The notes below the pieces were generated by a model that worked only from the letters and a program-made list of their open reading frames with translations, did not search any database and was not told the origin of the DNA. A DNA stretch of 64,000 nucleotides from Candidatus Albibeggiatoa sp. nov. NOAA (GTDB lineage Bacteria; Pseudomonadota; Gammaproteobacteria; Beggiatoales; Beggiatoaceae), in contig JAOXRS010000047.1 in assembly GCA_025800385.1 (NCBI GenBank), positions 1-64,000 on the forward strand, read 5' to 3'. The position numbers and the translations under genes are program-made. Below are positions 37,547-47,093 of the stretch, one piece after another (position 1 is the stretch's first letter; each line of letters opens with the position of its first letter).

Positions 37547-38233
37547 ATGGATTCAGATTTATCTCTTTACTGGAAAAGTTTTATTGATAAGGTAGAAAAA
37601 CGCAGCTTCATTAACTCTACAAGAGTAAAAGATGATAAATATGAAGGGAAACCTGTCACTTTTTTTTCTGGAGCTAAATCAAACTCTATTCAAGTAATAG
37701 AAAGGCAGTATAGTATTTCTTTACCTGATACTTATAAGTCTTTTATGGAAATAAGTAATGGTATGAAGTTATTTGATGATTTTAGACTTCTACCTATAGA
37801 GCAAGTTACTCTATTAAAAGATATGGATGAAGTCATATCTGATATTATTGATTTATGGAGCACAGGAGACATAACAGACGAAGATTGGAATGATCAAAAC
37901 TATACACCTGATGAATATCACACTTTCTATAATAGAAAAGGTACTCAGGTTGATGCTAACGGTTATCCAAAGCACAGACTACCTAAAGAACAACCAGTTA
38001 AGCTTCAGTATCTTGATAGTCTCATTGTAATTGGTATTGGAGGTGAGTCATATTCCTTATGTTTGAACCCTAATATCAAAACAAAAGGAAATGAATTTGA
38101 GGTTTGGTATATAGGTAGTAAGGAAGATACTTTTAGACCTAGATTTTTGAATTTTCAAGAAGCAGTGACATATTTTTTTACCGAGCACTCTAATTGGATT
38201 GCAGCTCCCCCTTCAATTGGTCTAGTTGATTAG
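37547..38233 (+). CDS. SMI1/KNR4 (SUKH) family protein
   Basis: A 228-aa protein of the SUKH superfamily. The core motifs are IERQYSISLPDTYKSFMEISNGMKLF (about 51-76, with the family's L-P-x-x-Y/F-x-x-F and N-G) and the later hydrophobic strand SLIVIGIGGESYSLCLN. Many bacterial SUKH proteins are immunity proteins for polymorphic toxins; others are housekeeping-like. No toxin gene lies next to it. Codon use is rich in AGA, ATA and other A-ending codons compared with rluC and miaB on either side, which suggests recent acquisition. Confidence 0.8.
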   Translation: MDSDLSLYWKSFIDKVEKRSFINSTRVKDDKYEGKPVTFFSGAKSNSIQVIERQYSISLPDTYKSFMEISNGMKLFDDFRLLPIEQVTLLKDMDEVISDIIDLWSTGDITDEDWNDQNYTPDEYHTFYNRKGTQVDANGYPKHRLPKEQPVKLQYLDSLIVIGIGGESYSLCLNPNIKTKGNEFEVWYIGSKEDTFRPRFLNFQEAVTYFFTEHSNWIAAPPSIGLVD

Positions 38234-38279
38234 CACAGTAATTTGTTACCACATTCTAAGACTATAAAAAATGTAAGAA

Positions 38280-38314
38280 AGCAGCTTTGACTAATCTTTC
38301 CCATCAAAACTGCT
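38280..38314. terminator. Terminator-like hairpin between SUKH gene and miaB
   Basis: AGCAGCTTTGA (38280-38290) and TCAAAACTGCT (38304-38314) pair with one mismatch and enclose a 13-nt loop. It lies between two convergent genes. Confidence 0.5.
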
Positions 38315-38328
38315 ATCAAAACAAATCA

Positions 38329-39654
38329 CTACTCTACCAATTCACCACGTAATGAATTTGGTAAAGCTTCAGTAATTTTGACATCTACAAATTGACCGAT
38401 TAATTCCTGATCGCCCGCAAAATTCACCACTCGATTATTTTCCGTACGACCAGCGATTTGCGTTGGGTCTTTTTTCGATGGCTTTTCAACTAACACTTTT
38501 TGCACCGTACCAATCATGCTGCGACTAATATCCATCGCCATCTGATTAATCCGAGTTTGTAAAATAGACAAGCGTTGCTTTTTCACCTCAGCAGGCACAT
38601 TGTCTTCCAACTCAGCCGCAGGCGTACCGGGGCGTGGGCTGTAAATAAAACTGAAGGAATGATCGAAGCCCACCTCAGCAATTAAATCCATCGTATCCTG
38701 AAAATCTTGATCGGTTTCATTCGGAAAACCTACAATAAAATCAGAGGACAAGCTCAAATCAGGTCGTGCTTGACGCAGCTTGCGAATCATACTTTTATAT
38801 TCTAAGCGGGTATGGCCTCGTTTCATTTGCATCAACACACGATCAGAACCACTTTGCACAGGTAAATGTAAAAAGCTAACCAATTGTGGTACTTCAGCAA
38901 ACACTTGGACTAAGTTATCGTTCATCTCAACAGGATGTGAAGTAGTAAAACGAATCCGCTCAACCCCTTCCACTTCTGCCACATAACGGATTAATAACGC
39001 TAAATCAGCCATATCGCCATCAGCCATCTTGCCACGATAGCCGTTCACATTTTGCCCTAATAAATGGATTTCACGCACACCTTGTTCCGCTAAACCCACC
39101 ACTTCCGCTAATACATCATCAAATGGGCGGCTGACTTCTTCACCACGGGTATAAGGTACAACACAGAAAGTACAGTAATGGCTGCAACCTTCCATAATCG
39201 AAACAAATGCCGTCACACCATCGGCTTTGGGTTCAGGTAAACAATCAAATTTTTCAATTTCGGGGAAAGAAATATCGACTTGAGGCTTATGCGCTGTACG
39301 CACATTTTTCAACATTTCAGGTAAACGGTGTAAGGTTTGAGGGCCAAACACAATATCAACATAAGGCGCACGCTGGCGAATTACTTCACCTTCTTGACTG
39401 GCGACACAACCACCGACCCCAATCACCAAATTAGGATTTTTCTTTTTTAATTCTCGCCACATACCCAGTTGTGAAAACACTTTTTCTTGTGGCTTTTCTC
39501 GTACTGAACACGTATTGAGTAATAAAATATCAGCTTGCTCTGCATCTTGCGTTAACTCAGCCCCATCAGATACTTCTAATGCTTGCGCCATCCGAGCTGA
39601 ATCATATTCATTCATTTGGCAGCCAAAAGTTTTAATAAATAGTTTTTGTCCCAT
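38329..39654 (-). CDS. miaB: tRNA-2-methylthio-N6-dimethylallyladenosine synthase
   Basis: A 441-aa radical-SAM methylthiotransferase that modifies A37 of tRNAs reading codons that start with U. The N-terminal UPF0004 domain carries cluster cysteines in [23 protein letters not shown] and GGCVASQEG. The radical-SAM motif is [15 protein letters not shown]. The C-terminal TRAM domain ends with [20 protein letters not shown]. Length and order match E. coli MiaB (474 aa) with a slightly shorter tail. It appears to be transcribed alone; ybeZ/ybeY do not follow. Confidence 0.97.
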   Translation of the reverse strand: MGQKLFIKTFGCQMNEYDSARMAQALEVSDGAELTQDAEQADILLLNTCSVREKPQEKVFSQLGMWRELKKKNPNLVIGVGGCVASQEGEVIRQRAPYVDIVFGPQTLHRLPEMLKNVRTAHKPQVDISFPEIEKFDCLPEPKADGVTAFVSIMEGCSHYCTFCVVPYTRGEEVSRPFDDVLAEVVGLAEQGVREIHLLGQNVNGYRGKMADGDMADLALLIRYVAEVEGVERIRFTTSHPVEMNDNLVQVFAEVPQLVSFLHLPVQSGSDRVLMQMKRGHTRLEYKSMIRKLRQARPDLSLSSDFIVGFPNETDQDFQDTMDLIAEVGFDHSFSFIYSPRPGTPAAELEDNVPAEVKKQRLSILQTRINQMAMDISRSMIGTVQKVLVEKPSKKDPTQIAGRTENNRVVNFAGDQELIGQFVDVKITEALPNSLRGELVE

Positions 39655-39812
39655 TGTGTTCCAGCACTTAAGTGATTCATCATAAATAAGTTTAACCGAA
39701 TAGGATAGCAGATTTATCCAGTGTTTACATCCTTATGAAAAACAAGGGTTCGTTAAACGCAAAACCATGAGACTAAGATTGACAACAGACAATGCTAAGT
39801 AGGACTAATAAA

Positions 39813-40286
39813 TTAATTACCTTTGTCGGAATCTAACTCGTCATCCTCATATTCCATCTCAATTCCAACAGATTCTGCTTTTTCGTACCATATTTGAGCT
39901 AAGTCTGCATTTTCTTCAACTCCAATACCATACTCATAACAACGTCCTACTTCCTGTATAGATTGAAGGTTTCCATACAGTGCAGCTTTTACATATAGGA
40001 AAAAAGCTTTTTGTAGATTAAGCTCTGTTCCTTGTCCTGTTTCATAACAAATAGCAAGGTCAAAACAGGCATCTGGATAATTTTGAGCAGCGGCTTTTTG
40101 CAGTAAAGAAGCTGCCTTAACATAATCCTTATCGAAATATTCTCCATGTAGATACCAAGTAGCCAAAGCATAAGCTGCTTCTGCACTATTTTCATCTAAT
40201 GCTTGGTTTAATAAACTTACTACTAAAGGTTTGTTCACATTATCTTTGTAAGCTTCCTCTAAAGCCTGTTCATATGCTTTGCTCAT
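39813..40286 (-). CDS. Sel1-repeat protein
   Basis: A 157-aa protein made of about four Sel1-like (TPR-related) repeats: AAYALATWYLHGEYFDKDYVKAASLLQKAA, PDACFDLAICYETGQGTELNLQKAFFLYVKAA, and SIQEVGRCYEYGIGVEENADLAQIWYEKA. There is no signal peptide, so it is probably a cytosolic scaffold for protein contacts. It is the last gene of a four-gene leftward run with three P-loop NTPases (106-bp gap to the nearest), and the kinase on the other side of the locus also has Sel1 repeats. That makes a role in the same system plausible but not proven. Confidence 0.85.
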   Translation of the reverse strand: MSKAYEQALEEAYKDNVNKPLVVSLLNQALDENSAEAAYALATWYLHGEYFDKDYVKAASLLQKAAAQNYPDACFDLAICYETGQGTELNLQKAFFLYVKAALYGNLQSIQEVGRCYEYGIGVEENADLAQIWYEKAESVGIEMEYEDDELDSDKGN

Positions 40287-40392
40287 AGTATCCCCGAATT
40301 AACAAGCTAGTGGTAACTATGGATAATAATGGTATAGATTAAGTAGATAATCCTTTGATAAGAAGCTGGGTACAGAATTGACTATAAAATAC

Positions 40393-43089
40393 TCATTCAG
40401 TCAGATACCAGCGCAGAAATAACTCAATCTTAAACCGATATTCACCGCTAGTTTTTTCGATCAATTCCAAACGCTCTAAGCGCGAAATCACGTCCTCACC
40501 ACTGTCCGCGCTAGTAAAATCATCGATATTAGATACCGTTTTCTGTTTAGCCAAATGACGTAAAAAAGTACGTCCGTCTTCTTCTGCCTTTTGGTCAAAA
40601 ATAGCAAAAATCATCTGACCCGCTTCAATCACTTTTGGAATGCTTTGCTCCACATCATCAAGCGTCACCGAAAAGCGATTTTTTAAATCTTGGGTATTTT
40701 TAATTGCGACAATTTCACGGCACATTGCCTGAATCAACGCGGGATGGCCTTGAGTTAAATTTAAAATAGATTGCGTGGCTTCGGGTTGATAGCGCAATTC
40801 AAAATTTTTCACAGGATGTTCAATCAATCGCACTGCTTCATCTTGGTCTAAATAAGCTAAATGCCTAAACTCCATCCGATTAGCTAATTGTGGCCAACGT
40901 TGAAACTCACGCTTACTTTGTGAGGTGATAATCATTTGAAATTGTGGACGATGCTGAATCCAATTACTAAACGCATCAAGAATATCCTCATTGAAATCGG
41001 AGCGTTGTGCGCATAACACATCATCCAATTTAGCAAACTCATCCAAGGTCAATAATAAGGTTTTATCACCAAGCATATCTTGCACTTGGTCAAGCCAATC
41101 ATCGAAGATGGCTAATGTATCGGTTTCCAATTGCTGTTTAGTTAAACTGGGTAATTCCAACTGATAAAAACGTTTTGCCCCGCGCTGCATATCTTTGCTA
41201 ATGCGTTGGAAAAAGCCTGCTGTATTTTTACCAAGTGAAATTGCGCCTTGCAAATCTACAAATAAAATCACATATTGCTCTGGATTGCGCAATAAGCCGA
41301 TTAAATTTAATAATAAGGAAGTTTTACCAATTCGATATTGTCCATGCAAAAATACCGAAATATCATGAGTAAAGAGCGAGTTTTTTAACTCCGTGACAAT
41401 GCGTTTACGCCCTACAAATAAGCTTGCGCCTGCTTGCAATGGTTGCCCCACAATATAAGGCGACTCAATCAGTTTATTCTCATCCGCTAAATCATATAAA
41501 TCCGTCCTATGTTTAGACAAATTGTTATACCATTGCTCAGCAAACGGTAATAAATGTGTCTCTGCGCTATTTTCAATACCTTTAATCAATTTTTGTACTT
41601 CATCTATTTGTTCATTGATATGTAACATTTGCTCATTGGTATCGGTTAATTTTGCGCTACGATCCAAGCTTTTACTTAAATTCATAAACGCATTTAAATC
41701 TTTTGTGCCTTGGACTTTTTCACGGTGCAATTTACGCATTTCAGTAATAGACAACACGGATTTTTCTAACAAACACTTGTCTATTAAATGATGGTAAAAC
41801 CCTAATTTTTCCAATCGTTCTAACGCATACTGTGCCTGCTCAGAGTTCTTGCCTAAAACAACCAAGACATGTTCTCTTAAATTCACTGTCCAGTGTTTAT
41901 AATCGGTTAAAAATGTGGTATTCCAGCGCAATAATGTTGGATTTTCACTGCTCCTATCTCGAAAATACAAAATAGGGTTTAAAAGCAATGCAAGCGGACT
42001 AAAAATAAATGCGCCCTGCCAAATTGAAAAACTTAAGCCCGCAATCACTGAGGCCAAGCCTGCTGCTAAAAATGGGGTAATTGCATCAAGAGATAATTCC
42101 GCTTCTGCACCTTCTTCGTTTAAAGCAATTGCTAACGCCACCCATAACACAGTCGCAACGAGAGCACTGGCTACTGTAACTGCAACATTGGCTTGTTCTG
42201 TCGTGGTTTTGAAAATCGCTCTAATCGCCAAATGAGGTAATGCAATCGCAGCTCCCAATAAAATCGCATAACTAAAACCGCGAGCTAAACCGATTAACCA
42301 GCCTGATACATCCAAGGAAAACATTGCGATGCTAAAAGCAGTTTCTAATACCACTAATAAGCCATAAAGCCATAAAACTTTAGGATTCAATTGCTGTTGA
42401 GTGAGTTTAATTGTGAGCATAATGGTGGCTAAACTCAAAATCATAGTAATACCAATGCTGGTTGCAACATCATCCGTAATAAATAAAGGAATCAACAAAA
42501 TCACACTAATCCCAACAATGCCAACCAAAAAGCCCCAAATTATTAAGCCTAAGCTACTGGGTTTAAACTTCGCTCGTTGTATGTTTGCAGTTTGAATAAA
42601 ACTATTGCCAATCATACCTAAAGAAAAACATAAGCTTATCACATGCAACATAGACAAACTGCCTTGAGCCAACAACAACGCCCCAACAATGGATAACAGT
42701 AAACTCGCCACCAAACCTGCAATAAAACTATTTAACAAACTCACAACAATGGCAGAACTCACACCAAAGATAAAACTGCCAATAGCTGCAAAAAAGACAT
42801 CTTTAATTTCAAAATAATAAGAAGATAAAAGTAAAATTAAAGCTACAATACTGGGAAAAACTGAATAAGTCAGCAATAATCGAATAAAAGGCCATTGTCG
42901 CCATGTATTAGAATCAACATGGGTTAAGCAGAAGTCATAAGAGAGTGGTTGGACTTTATACTGTGGGCAAAACCGATTCACACAATCACGCCAAGCAGAC
43001 GGTTTAAATAATGCCCAAGCTAACAATTGAAAAGCAGCAAAAATAAAATGATTAGATAGCCTTGTGGCTAAAAATGGATTGTTACTCAT
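40393..43089 (-). CDS. Multi-pass membrane STAND-like P-loop NTPase
   Basis: An 898-aa protein with two clear halves. Residues 1-370 hold about ten to twelve hydrophobic segments. A coiled linker (about 390-520) leads to a P-loop NTPase domain (about 545-800): SPYIVGQPLQAGASLFVGR entry motif, Walker A GQYRIGKTSLL with Lys589, Walker B TLLLTLDEFAKLD, and a sensor-like MIITSQSK. The C-terminus (about 815-898) looks like a winged helix (DVISRLERLELIEKTSGEYRFKIELFLRWYL). This order is that of nSTAND/AAA_16 signalling NTPases. It shares the NTPase layout with the next two genes. The membrane half could be a sensor or an effector pore. No family name is known to me. Confidence 0.8.
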   Translation of the reverse strand: MSNNPFLATRLSNHFIFAAFQLLAWALFKPSAWRDCVNRFCPQYKVQPLSYDFCLTHVDSNTWRQWPFIRLLLTYSVFPSIVALILLLSSYYFEIKDVFFAAIGSFIFGVSSAIVVSLLNSFIAGLVASLLLSIVGALLLAQGSLSMLHVISLCFSLGMIGNSFIQTANIQRAKFKPSSLGLIIWGFLVGIVGISVILLIPLFITDDVATSIGITMILSLATIMLTIKLTQQQLNPKVLWLYGLLVVLETAFSIAMFSLDVSGWLIGLARGFSYAILLGAAIALPHLAIRAIFKTTTEQANVAVTVASALVATVLWVALAIALNEEGAEAELSLDAITPFLAAGLASVIAGLSFSIWQGAFIFSPLALLLNPILYFRDRSSENPTLLRWNTTFLTDYKHWTVNLREHVLVVLGKNSEQAQYALERLEKLGFYHHLIDKCLLEKSVLSITEMRKLHREKVQGTKDLNAFMNLSKSLDRSAKLTDTNEQMLHINEQIDEVQKLIKGIENSAETHLLPFAEQWYNNLSKHRTDLYDLADENKLIESPYIVGQPLQAGASLFVGRKRIVTELKNSLFTHDISVFLHGQYRIGKTSLLLNLIGLLRNPEQYVILFVDLQGAISLGKNTAGFFQRISKDMQRGAKRFYQLELPSLTKQQLETDTLAIFDDWLDQVQDMLGDKTLLLTLDEFAKLDDVLCAQRSDFNEDILDAFSNWIQHRPQFQMIITSQSKREFQRWPQLANRMEFRHLAYLDQDEAVRLIEHPVKNFELRYQPEATQSILNLTQGHPALIQAMCREIVAIKNTQDLKNRFSVTLDDVEQSIPKVIEAGQMIFAIFDQKAEEDGRTFLRHLAKQKTVSNIDDFTSADSGEDVISRLERLELIEKTSGEYRFKIELFLRWYLTE

Positions 43090-43107
43090 TAGCGTGCCCT
43101 CGATAGC

Positions 43108-44115
43108 TTAAGCGTCTTGGCTTGGTATTTCACTAATTTTTTGTAATGCCTTGTCTTGCCAAGTATTACAAGTTTCGCCCTCACACATTGCTTCATACAG
43201 TTCATAACAGAGTATTTGTAAAAAGAGTGGTTTGTTTTGACTGTGTTCAAGAATAAACTTACTGTCTACATCTTTGAATTTTTTAGGCGATAATGCCATT
43301 AACTGTTTTGACTCAGCTTCAGAAAAGGCATCTAAATGAATCACATCACCAAAAATATTAAAAAACTTGGAAGAATTGCCCTCAAATTCAAAATGCTGGG
43401 GATTTTGCGTAGAAGTTAAAATAAACCCTAAACAATGATTATCTAGCATTGACGTGGATAAACTGCGCAACGCATCCCAAAAATCGGTTGCAGAAAAGTC
43501 ATGTTCTAAAGCAGCTTCAATATTATCAAGCAGTATAATAGTCGAATTTTTAAGGTTATCAGTCAAAATATCGCAAAATAGAGCTAAAGATTCTGTTTCA
43601 TCTTCTGGTAATGAGAGAATATCCTGCTCATCAAGTTCTAATTGATTGATAATATGTTGTAAAAAGCGTGTTTGATTTCTAAATCGAATATCTCGAAAAT
43701 TAACATAAATAAAATGATAACTTTCTAAGTCAGGCAGCTCAATTTTATACGTATTTTTAATATATTCTTGACATTTTTCCGTACCTAGACGCTCGATCGT
43801 TTTTAATAAAGAAGTCTTGCCAATGTAAGATTCTCCCCAAATCGCTACATTTTGCACTGTTTTAATTTGACCAATTACTCGCCGCAAAACTGCTTTACGC
43901 CCAATAAATTGATTACAATACACAAAATGTCCAGCAATAAATGGATTATCTAAAGATTTTTTATGAAATAGCGCAACAAACCAATGTGGCAATAATTGCC
44001 AGATTAAATGCAGTGCTTTTTTAGATAAGACGGCAAAGAAACCTAAAACGCCTATTACTGAACTTAAAAAACCGAGTAGCCAATTCAACTCATTAATGTT
44101 CATATTCAGTTCCAC
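43108..44115 (-). CDS. Membrane-anchored P-loop NTPase
   Basis: A 335-aa protein with one N-terminal transmembrane helix (about 12-33) and a P-loop NTPase domain. The entry motif is NPFIAGHFVYCNQFIGRKAVL, Walker A is GESYIGKTSLL, and Walker B is STIILLDNIEAALEHD. A GFILTSTQNPQHFE sensor segment and a C-terminal helical part follow (SEAESKQLMALSPKKFKDVD). The pattern after Walker B closely parallels the 44176-45309 protein (IFGxxIxLxxxxxxExxxLxxxSPxxF), so the two look like tandem duplicates. An internal ATG four codons in is an alternative start. It is 18 bp upstream of the multi-pass NTPase gene. Confidence 0.8.
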   Translation of the reverse strand: MELNMNINELNWLLGFLSSVIGVLGFFAVLSKKALHLIWQLLPHWFVALFHKKSLDNPFIAGHFVYCNQFIGRKAVLRRVIGQIKTVQNVAIWGESYIGKTSLLKTIERLGTEKCQEYIKNTYKIELPDLESYHFIYVNFRDIRFRNQTRFLQHIINQLELDEQDILSLPEDETESLALFCDILTDNLKNSTIILLDNIEAALEHDFSATDFWDALRSLSTSMLDNHCLGFILTSTQNPQHFEFEGNSSKFFNIFGDVIHLDAFSEAESKQLMALSPKKFKDVDSKFILEHSQNKPLFLQILCYELYEAMCEGETCNTWQDKALQKISEIPSQDA

Positions 44116-44175
44116 ATTGGTTGCTGTCAGCGTTCCTTTGAATCAATCGCTTGAATAGATGATAAAGCTATATAT

Positions 44176-45309
44176 TTAAACTAATTGCATAAACGATTCT
44201 ACTGATTTTTTCCAATCCCCAGTATTAAACATTAAAGCATCTAAACGTGTTTGACAGGCTTTTTGTACATAAAATGGCTGACATTGGGTTATATCACAAA
44301 TAAAGTCAATATCAGTTTGTGAAAATCGAGAGGGGGAGCTTGCAATTAACTCTTCCGCTTCATGCCGTTCTAAATGACCCAAAACAATCGATTTACCAAA
44401 AATATTAAAAAAAGGCGAAACCCCAAATTCTGCTGATTTGTTTAACTCTTCTGCAATAATATGAGGGCTTTTGTTTGCAGCAAGCACAAAACCTAAATAT
44501 TGAGGATCAAGTAAATTATTGGATAAAGAGCGCAAAGATTCCCAAAAGTTATTATCTAGCTCTTCAGGGCATCGATTCACAATCGCATTAAACTCATCTA
44601 ATAAAATGATTGTCGGCTTATTTAAGTGATCTTCAACAATATTGGTAAAATCAACCAGTACATCACTACTATTTTCTAGTGACAATATTTCAGGATCAAG
44701 CTCAAGCTGCATATTTTGTAAAATATAACTCAGCAATCTTTTTTGATTACAAAGCCTTGCATCTTGGAAATCAACAAAAATAAAATTATAGCCTTTATCT
44801 TGGGATAACCAATCCACACGCTGATTTTCTCTTAATTTACCACTGGCTGCTCCAAGATTCACAATATCCCGTAAATACATGAGTAAAGAGGTTTTACCGC
44901 TGCGCTTATCTCCAATAATGGCTGCATTTTGCATCGGTGTTTGTGGAAAACCACGCCATAAGCTAAATAAACTTTCTAATATGGCTTGTCGCCCATAAAA
45001 ATTCCCATAACGCACAGGCTGGCCTGTAATAAACGGGTTCACAATTTGTTGGTTAATTGGCTTATCATTGACCTTAAAATCAGCAGAGGCCAGTAATTCA
45101 TCTAATTCTTGGGTATTTAGGCGATAATGGTGTGCAAAACGTTGAATTGGCTTTTCTTCTTCTGGTTTATTTTGCTTTTGGCCTGTGGTGGCTTCTTTGC
45201 GCCAACGAGCGATGGTTGTATGATGCACATCCATAACTTCGGCTAACTTCTGATTTGTCACTCCTAAATGATCTATATGGGCATTAAATAACTTCACAAA
45301 ACTTGTCAT
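44176..45309 (-). CDS. HTH-domain P-loop NTPase, likely regulator of the locus
   Basis: A 377-aa protein with an N-terminal helix-turn-helix (VTNQKLAEVMDVHHTTIARWRKEA, about 15-40) followed by a linker and a STAND-like P-loop NTPase domain. That domain has NPFITGQPVRYGNFYGRQAIL, Walker A GDKRSGKTSLL, Walker B TIILLDEFNAIVNR, a GFVLAANKSP sensor, and a C-terminal helical region with IASSPSRF. The combination suggests a nucleotide-regulated DNA-binding protein, and the inverted repeat in the divergent intergenic region is its natural candidate operator. The ATG at 45309 with GGTGAG eight bases upstream is preferred over a GTG at 45324. It is the first gene of the leftward unit. Confidence 0.82.
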   Translation of the reverse strand: MTSFVKLFNAHIDHLGVTNQKLAEVMDVHHTTIARWRKEATTGQKQNKPEEEKPIQRFAHHYRLNTQELDELLASADFKVNDKPINQQIVNPFITGQPVRYGNFYGRQAILESLFSLWRGFPQTPMQNAAIIGDKRSGKTSLLMYLRDIVNLGAASGKLRENQRVDWLSQDKGYNFIFVDFQDARLCNQKRLLSYILQNMQLELDPEILSLENSSDVLVDFTNIVEDHLNKPTIILLDEFNAIVNRCPEELDNNFWESLRSLSNNLLDPQYLGFVLAANKSPHIIAEELNKSAEFGVSPFFNIFGKSIVLGHLERHEAEELIASSPSRFSQTDIDFICDITQCQPFYVQKACQTRLDALMFNTGDWKKSVESFMQLV

Positions 45310-45347
45310 TATTGTTCTCACCACTGGACAGCCTATACCTAATATTC

Positions 45348-45377
45348 AGTATAACATACCCTAATAATCGCAAACTA
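45348..45377 (-). promoter_or_regulatory. Possible leftward promoter for the NTPase operon
   Basis: On the minus strand, TATACT (plus 45348-45353) lies 18 bp downstream of TAGTTT (plus 45372-45377), with an alternative TTGCGA closer in. Transcription would begin near 45341, just upstream of the HTH-NTPase start. The -35 match is weak. Confidence 0.35.
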
Positions 45378-45384
45378 TTTTATG

Positions 45385-45415
45385 TGTATCTATTTGACAC
45401 TATAGATTAGATACA
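45385..45415. promoter_or_regulatory. Inverted repeat, candidate operator
   Basis: TGTATCTA (45385-45392) and TAGATACA (45408-45415) form a perfect 8-bp inverted repeat with a 15-bp centre, so the arms are about two helical turns apart. The repeat encloses the TTGACA box of the kinase promoter and abuts its TATAAA box, the usual geometry for a repressor or activator site. Confidence 0.55.
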
Positions 45416-45421
45416 TATAAA
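45394..45421 (+). promoter_or_regulatory. Promoter of the Sel1-kinase / REC-HEPN operon
   Basis: Perfect TTGACA at 45394-45399, a 16-bp spacer, and TATAAA at 45416-45421. Transcription would start near 45428, giving a 55-nt leader before the GTG start at 45483. Confidence 0.65.
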
Positions 45422-45482
45422 ATTCAATATAATGGCAATAAAAACATGTCATATAAAAAATAAATGATATGGAGAATGATAA

Positions 45483-47090
45483 GTGCCGTCTGAAAAAATA
45501 GAATTTTTATCTACTGAACTTAAATCACTCCAATATAAAGCACAACAAGGCGAAGATGCGTGCTGGTTTGATCTAGGATGTTGTCTGCATATTTATGCCC
45601 AACAATATGAAGCAGCACAAGCTTATGAGCGGGCATTTCAGTACTACTATGTTGCAGGTCAATACTGGTTACGAGCAGTTCAAAGTGGCATCAAACAAGC
45701 AGAGCCTCATTTATATCATGCTTATTTATGCAATCAAGGTATTGATATAGAAAATGAAATTGTTTCAAATACCATTGAGCATATCAGCCCTCCTAGCGAT
45801 ACCATTCAACATCAATTCTTCTATGCTTGCCAGCTATGGTTAGATCATGAGCAAGCGCCAGCCATCAATTTATTAGAAAACATAGCACAACAAGGTTATT
45901 CAAAAGCACAATTTTTTATGTATCAAATATATAAAGAAGGTGTTTATAGAGAGAAAAATGTAGATTTAGCATTGAATTGGTTACATAAAGCTGCTTGGAG
46001 AAATGATATACAAGCACAATATGTCTTAGGGCAAGAATATCATGCAAAAAATAACTATGAAGCGTCATTGAACTGGCTCTTGAAAGCCATGGGTCAAAAA
46101 GACAGTGAAAATTATAACTATAAAGCTGAACAACAATTAATGCAATATGCTGAGCAACAGCCACAAATTGTTGATCTTTTAGAGAAAAAAGCCAATGAGG
46201 CAGATGCTCAAGCGATTCAATTTTTAGCCCATTTATACAAGCAAGCTAAAATTCATTTAGAAAATATGATGGCATTATTTGCCCATAAACTTAGAGCACC
46301 ATTGCAACATATTGAATATAATGTAAAAAATAAAAACAATCCTCAGCAAACCCTACACGATGTAGAATCCATGCAACGCTTTTTAAATATCTATAGCTTT
46401 ATTTCTAGTGATGGCCAACAATTAAAGCAAAAATTGCAACAAGATATGCGGGGTGCTGGGCGGTTAACTCATGTGTTAGAGCGCAGTTTTATTGATGCCA
46501 TTACACCACTGTTGTCTTCGGGTAATCGAATTAAAATTAAACAGCACTATCTGCATTATGCTAAGCAAAATCAATTAATTCCACAAGATACTAAATTGAG
46601 ACAATGGGATAATGAGTATTTATATATTGGCCAACAGTTGCAAATCGCATGGTCTGAGACATTTTTTAATTTAATTGAAGTTCCTCCTCAACTCTCCCAA
46701 ATACAAAAATGGTTTAATAGCTATTTTTTTCCTATTCAATTTCAAGGTTTTGATATAGAAAATATTCAATTTAATCGATTTTCTGTAACAGAAGAAGTAT
46801 TAGTCGCATTATTAAGTGAAATGTTACTAAATATGGTGAAATATTATCACGCAATAGATGATCGCACCGCTCACTTAAGTTGGCACTGTGAGCAAAATAT
46901 GTGTACATTGAAGGCCATTAATCCAACTTCGGCATTTGAGCAGAAGCTGGATAAAGGTAGCAAAAAAGGCCAAGACAGCTTGTTAAGTATTGTAAGGAAA
47001 ATGGGGGGAGACTTTCAAACAAGTTATCAAGCAGAAAGTTATCAAGTAATGCTAACAATACCTGCCACATTATTGATTGATAAGGAATAA
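45483..47090 (+). CDS. Sel1-repeat histidine kinase
   Basis: A 535-aa cytosolic sensor kinase. Residues 1-255 contain Sel1/TPR-like repeats (ACWFDLGCCLHIYAQQYEAAQAYERAF; KAQFFMYQIYKEGVYREKNVDLALNWLHKAA; AQYVLGQEYHAKNNYEASLNWLLKAM). A divergent DHp helix follows with the probable phospho-acceptor His268 in LFAHKLRAPLQHIE. The HATPase domain (about 400-530) keeps the N-box Glu446/Asn450 (LLSEMLLNMVKYY) and a G2-like GSKKGQDSLLSIVRKMGG. The classic DxGxG G1 box is not obvious. It starts with GTG behind a GGAGA ribosome-binding site. The receiver gene follows after 3 bp. Repeat-kinase plus receiver is the layout of Detocs-type defence systems. Confidence 0.8.
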   Translation: MPSEKIEFLSTELKSLQYKAQQGEDACWFDLGCCLHIYAQQYEAAQAYERAFQYYYVAGQYWLRAVQSGIKQAEPHLYHAYLCNQGIDIENEIVSNTIEHISPPSDTIQHQFFYACQLWLDHEQAPAINLLENIAQQGYSKAQFFMYQIYKEGVYREKNVDLALNWLHKAAWRNDIQAQYVLGQEYHAKNNYEASLNWLLKAMGQKDSENYNYKAEQQLMQYAEQQPQIVDLLEKKANEADAQAIQFLAHLYKQAKIHLENMMALFAHKLRAPLQHIEYNVKNKNNPQQTLHDVESMQRFLNIYSFISSDGQQLKQKLQQDMRGAGRLTHVLERSFIDAITPLLSSGNRIKIKQHYLHYAKQNQLIPQDTKLRQWDNEYLYIGQQLQIAWSETFFNLIEVPPQLSQIQKWFNSYFFPIQFQGFDIENIQFNRFSVTEEVLVALLSEMLLNMVKYYHAIDDRTAHLSWHCEQNMCTLKAINPTSAFEQKLDKGSKKGQDSLLSIVRKMGGDFQTSYQAESYQVMLTIPATLLIDKE

Positions 47091-47093
47091 AGT

